Assembly (NCBI GenBank): GCA_033722295.1
Contig: JAWVZH010000135.1
Coordinates: 1 to 7,506, forward strand
Origin: JAWVZH01 sp033722295
GTDB lineage: Bacteria; Bacteroidota; Bacteroidia; Chitinophagales; Saprospiraceae
Reading direction: 5' to 3'
DNA: 7,506 nucleotides
Part shown: positions 6,344 through 7,506 of the stretch, piece by piece
Numbering within the stretch: position 1 is the stretch's first letter
How the letters are laid out: the number at the start of each line of letters is the position of its first letter
Notes under the pieces: generated by a model
Database searches by the model: none
Seen by the model: only the letters and a program-made list of their open reading frames with translations
Told to the model about the DNA's origin: nothing
Position numbers and translations under genes: made by a program

Positions 6344-7506
6344 ATGAAAAAACTAATGCCTCTCCTTGTCGGATTAGTCTTGCCTTTAACAGTAACGCCC
6401 CAGATTCTTGAGTCAGATTCTCTGGCACTTGTGGATTTCTATAATGCTCTGGATGGAGATAACTGGGTTAATAATGATTCATGGCTTTCAAGCCCTGTTG
6501 AAGAGTGGCATGGTATCACCATAGATGCGGGGAGGGTAACAAGAATCAGGTTAACCTCAAACGGTTTGTCCGGAACAATTCCACTAAGTTTCAATGACCT
6601 TGAATCCCTGGAAGAAGTTTATCTGACATCCAACGAGATCACTTCTCCCCTGCCAGATATGTCCAATCTCACAAATGTGACAACATTTGCTTTCTATGAT
6701 AACAATCTCAATTCGACCTTTCCAGAGTCCATTCGGAATCTGACAGGAATAAGGATTCTGAATCTCGGTAGTAACAGTCTTACTGGTGAACTACCAGAAT
6801 GGCTGCCCGAATTGAACAGGCTTGAAGACTTATCCCTCACCACAAACAACTTAAATGGTGAAATCATTGAAGTTCTCCGCGACCTTCCCAATCTGGAGAA
6901 GATCAGGCTTTTTGGAAATGAATTCAGTGGTCCACTACCTGATTTTTCTATTTTTTCTTCTCTCAAGGAATTGGTGGTTGGCAGAAATGACTTTACCGGG
7001 ACCTTCCCAGGCTGGATCACGGAGATAGATTCTCTCAGATACTTACATCTTGGTGATTGCGAGCTCTCAGGAACAGTACCGGAAAATCTCTTCTCACAAC
7101 TTTATCCTGGAATGCGGCAATTCGTTATCTATGGCAATGATTTTACTGGACAGTTGGAGAACATACTTGATGCCTATATGCCGGAGATGTTCAGGTTCAA
7201 TATTGCGGGCAATAATTTTACCGGCTATATACCAGATGGCGTTTTTGATGTCCATAATGTCTACCGCTGGAATATCTCGAATAATGACATTACCGGCTTG
7301 CCTGACTTTTCCGAAGCCAACCATACACCTACCTGGTTTTATTGTACAAATAATAAGATAGGGTTTGAGCATCTGGAAACTTGTCTCGGTCTTCAAGAGT
7401 CACGACCTGGCCGATTACAGTTAGGACCACAAAATGCATTGCTGGAGGAAGAAAACCTGAATCCAAATGCTGGTGAGGATATTCTTATAGACTGTGGTTC
7501 GCGTGG
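6344..7506 (+). CDS. Secreted plant-type leucine-rich repeat protein, tandem paralogue (copy B, 3' end outside the window)
   Basis: An open frame from the ATG at 6344 to the window edge, 387 codons plus two bases with no stop. It is a tandem paralogue of the upstream gene. The signal peptide has the same length (MKKLMPLLVGLVLPLTVTPQ, with ESDSLALVDF following), and the N-cap, all repeats and the C334/C347 pair sit at identical residue numbers. No gap is needed over the whole visible length. A hand count of 188 identities in 360 aligned residues gives about 52%. Best-conserved blocks include TFPESIR, LPEWLPEL, FGNEFSGP, NDFTG, WFYC and HLETCL, while exposed repeat positions vary. The last visible codons enter the Ig-like domain, where CGS at 384-386 supplies the cysteine that copy A lacks. 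By homology it should end in another Ig half and a T9SS sorting domain near base 7950. The five-codon ORF ATG-AAA-TTT-TTG-TTA-TGA (6330-6347) overlaps its start. Confidence 0.9.
   Translation, partial: MKKLMPLLVGLVLPLTVTPQILESDSLALVDFYNALDGDNWVNNDSWLSSPVEEWHGITIDAGRVTRIRLTSNGLSGTIPLSFNDLESLEEVYLTSNEITSPLPDMSNLTNVTTFAFYDNNLNSTFPESIRNLTGIRILNLGSNSLTGELPEWLPELNRLEDLSLTTNNLNGEIIEVLRDLPNLEKIRLFGNEFSGPLPDFSIFSSLKELVVGRNDFTGTFPGWITEIDSLRYLHLGDCELSGTVPENLFSQLYPGMRQFVIYGNDFTGQLENILDAYMPEMFRFNIAGNNFTGYIPDGVFDVHNVYRWNISNNDITGLPDFSEANHTPTWFYCTNNKIGFEHLETCLGLQESRPGRLQLGPQNALLEEENLNPNAGEDILIDCGSR

Noticed and set aside
7050..7361. A 103-codon + strand open frame in another phase within LRR copy B
   Set aside because: The continuous frame from 6344 aligns without gaps to copy A through this region, so this frame is a shadow. 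There is no frameshift in copy B.
4501..7506. Recent gene conversion between the LRR copies
   Set aside because: The longest identical nucleotide runs noticed are about 14 bases and fall in conserved motifs. No long identical tract is visible, so recent exchange is not supported here.

Overview
The window looks like chromosome from a free-living member of the Bacteroidota. Three things point there: a type IX secretion (T9SS) C-terminal sorting domain on a leucine-rich repeat protein, start codons preceded by A-rich stretches with almost no Shine-Dalgarno signal, and a PaaZ C-terminus that reads like those of Bacteroidota. The exact order cannot be read from this sequence. All seven recognisable genes lie on the + strand. 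No RNA gene, insertion sequence, CRISPR array or phage gene was seen. The longest gene-free stretch is about 235 bp.

Layout. Positions 1-381 hold the last 126 codons of paaZ (phenylacetate degradation). A small HD-domain metal-dependent phosphohydrolase-like gene follows 33 bp downstream (415-1041, TTG start). Next comes a large multi-pass GT-C/GT39-like membrane protein with a soluble C-terminal domain (1196-2956). A probable two-gene unit follows: a SAM-dependent methyltransferase (3104-3919) and an NTF2/SnoaL-like small protein (3931-4287), 11 bp apart.

The right half (4501 to the window end) carries two tandem paralogues. Each is a secreted protein with a plant-type N-terminal cap, about a dozen LxGxxP-type leucine-rich repeats and the start of an Ig-like domain. 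The first copy is complete and ends in a T9SS type A sorting domain. The second runs off the window after 387 codons. The copies align without any gap over those 387 codons, at about 52% identity over the 360 residues counted by hand.

How the genes relate. The left end is probably the tail of a paa catabolic cluster. The middle genes are housekeeping or accessory functions with no obvious common pathway, apart from the methyltransferase/NTF2 pair. The LRR pair is a small expanded family of surface or secreted binding proteins. It is the most distinctive part of the window, though the general architecture is known in Bacteroidota. No clear case for a wholly undescribed system was found. The items worth following are the LRR pair's divergence pattern, a difference in Ig cysteines between the copies, matching mini-ORFs that overlap both LRR start codons, and long-spaced inverted repeats in the two gaps before the LRR genes.
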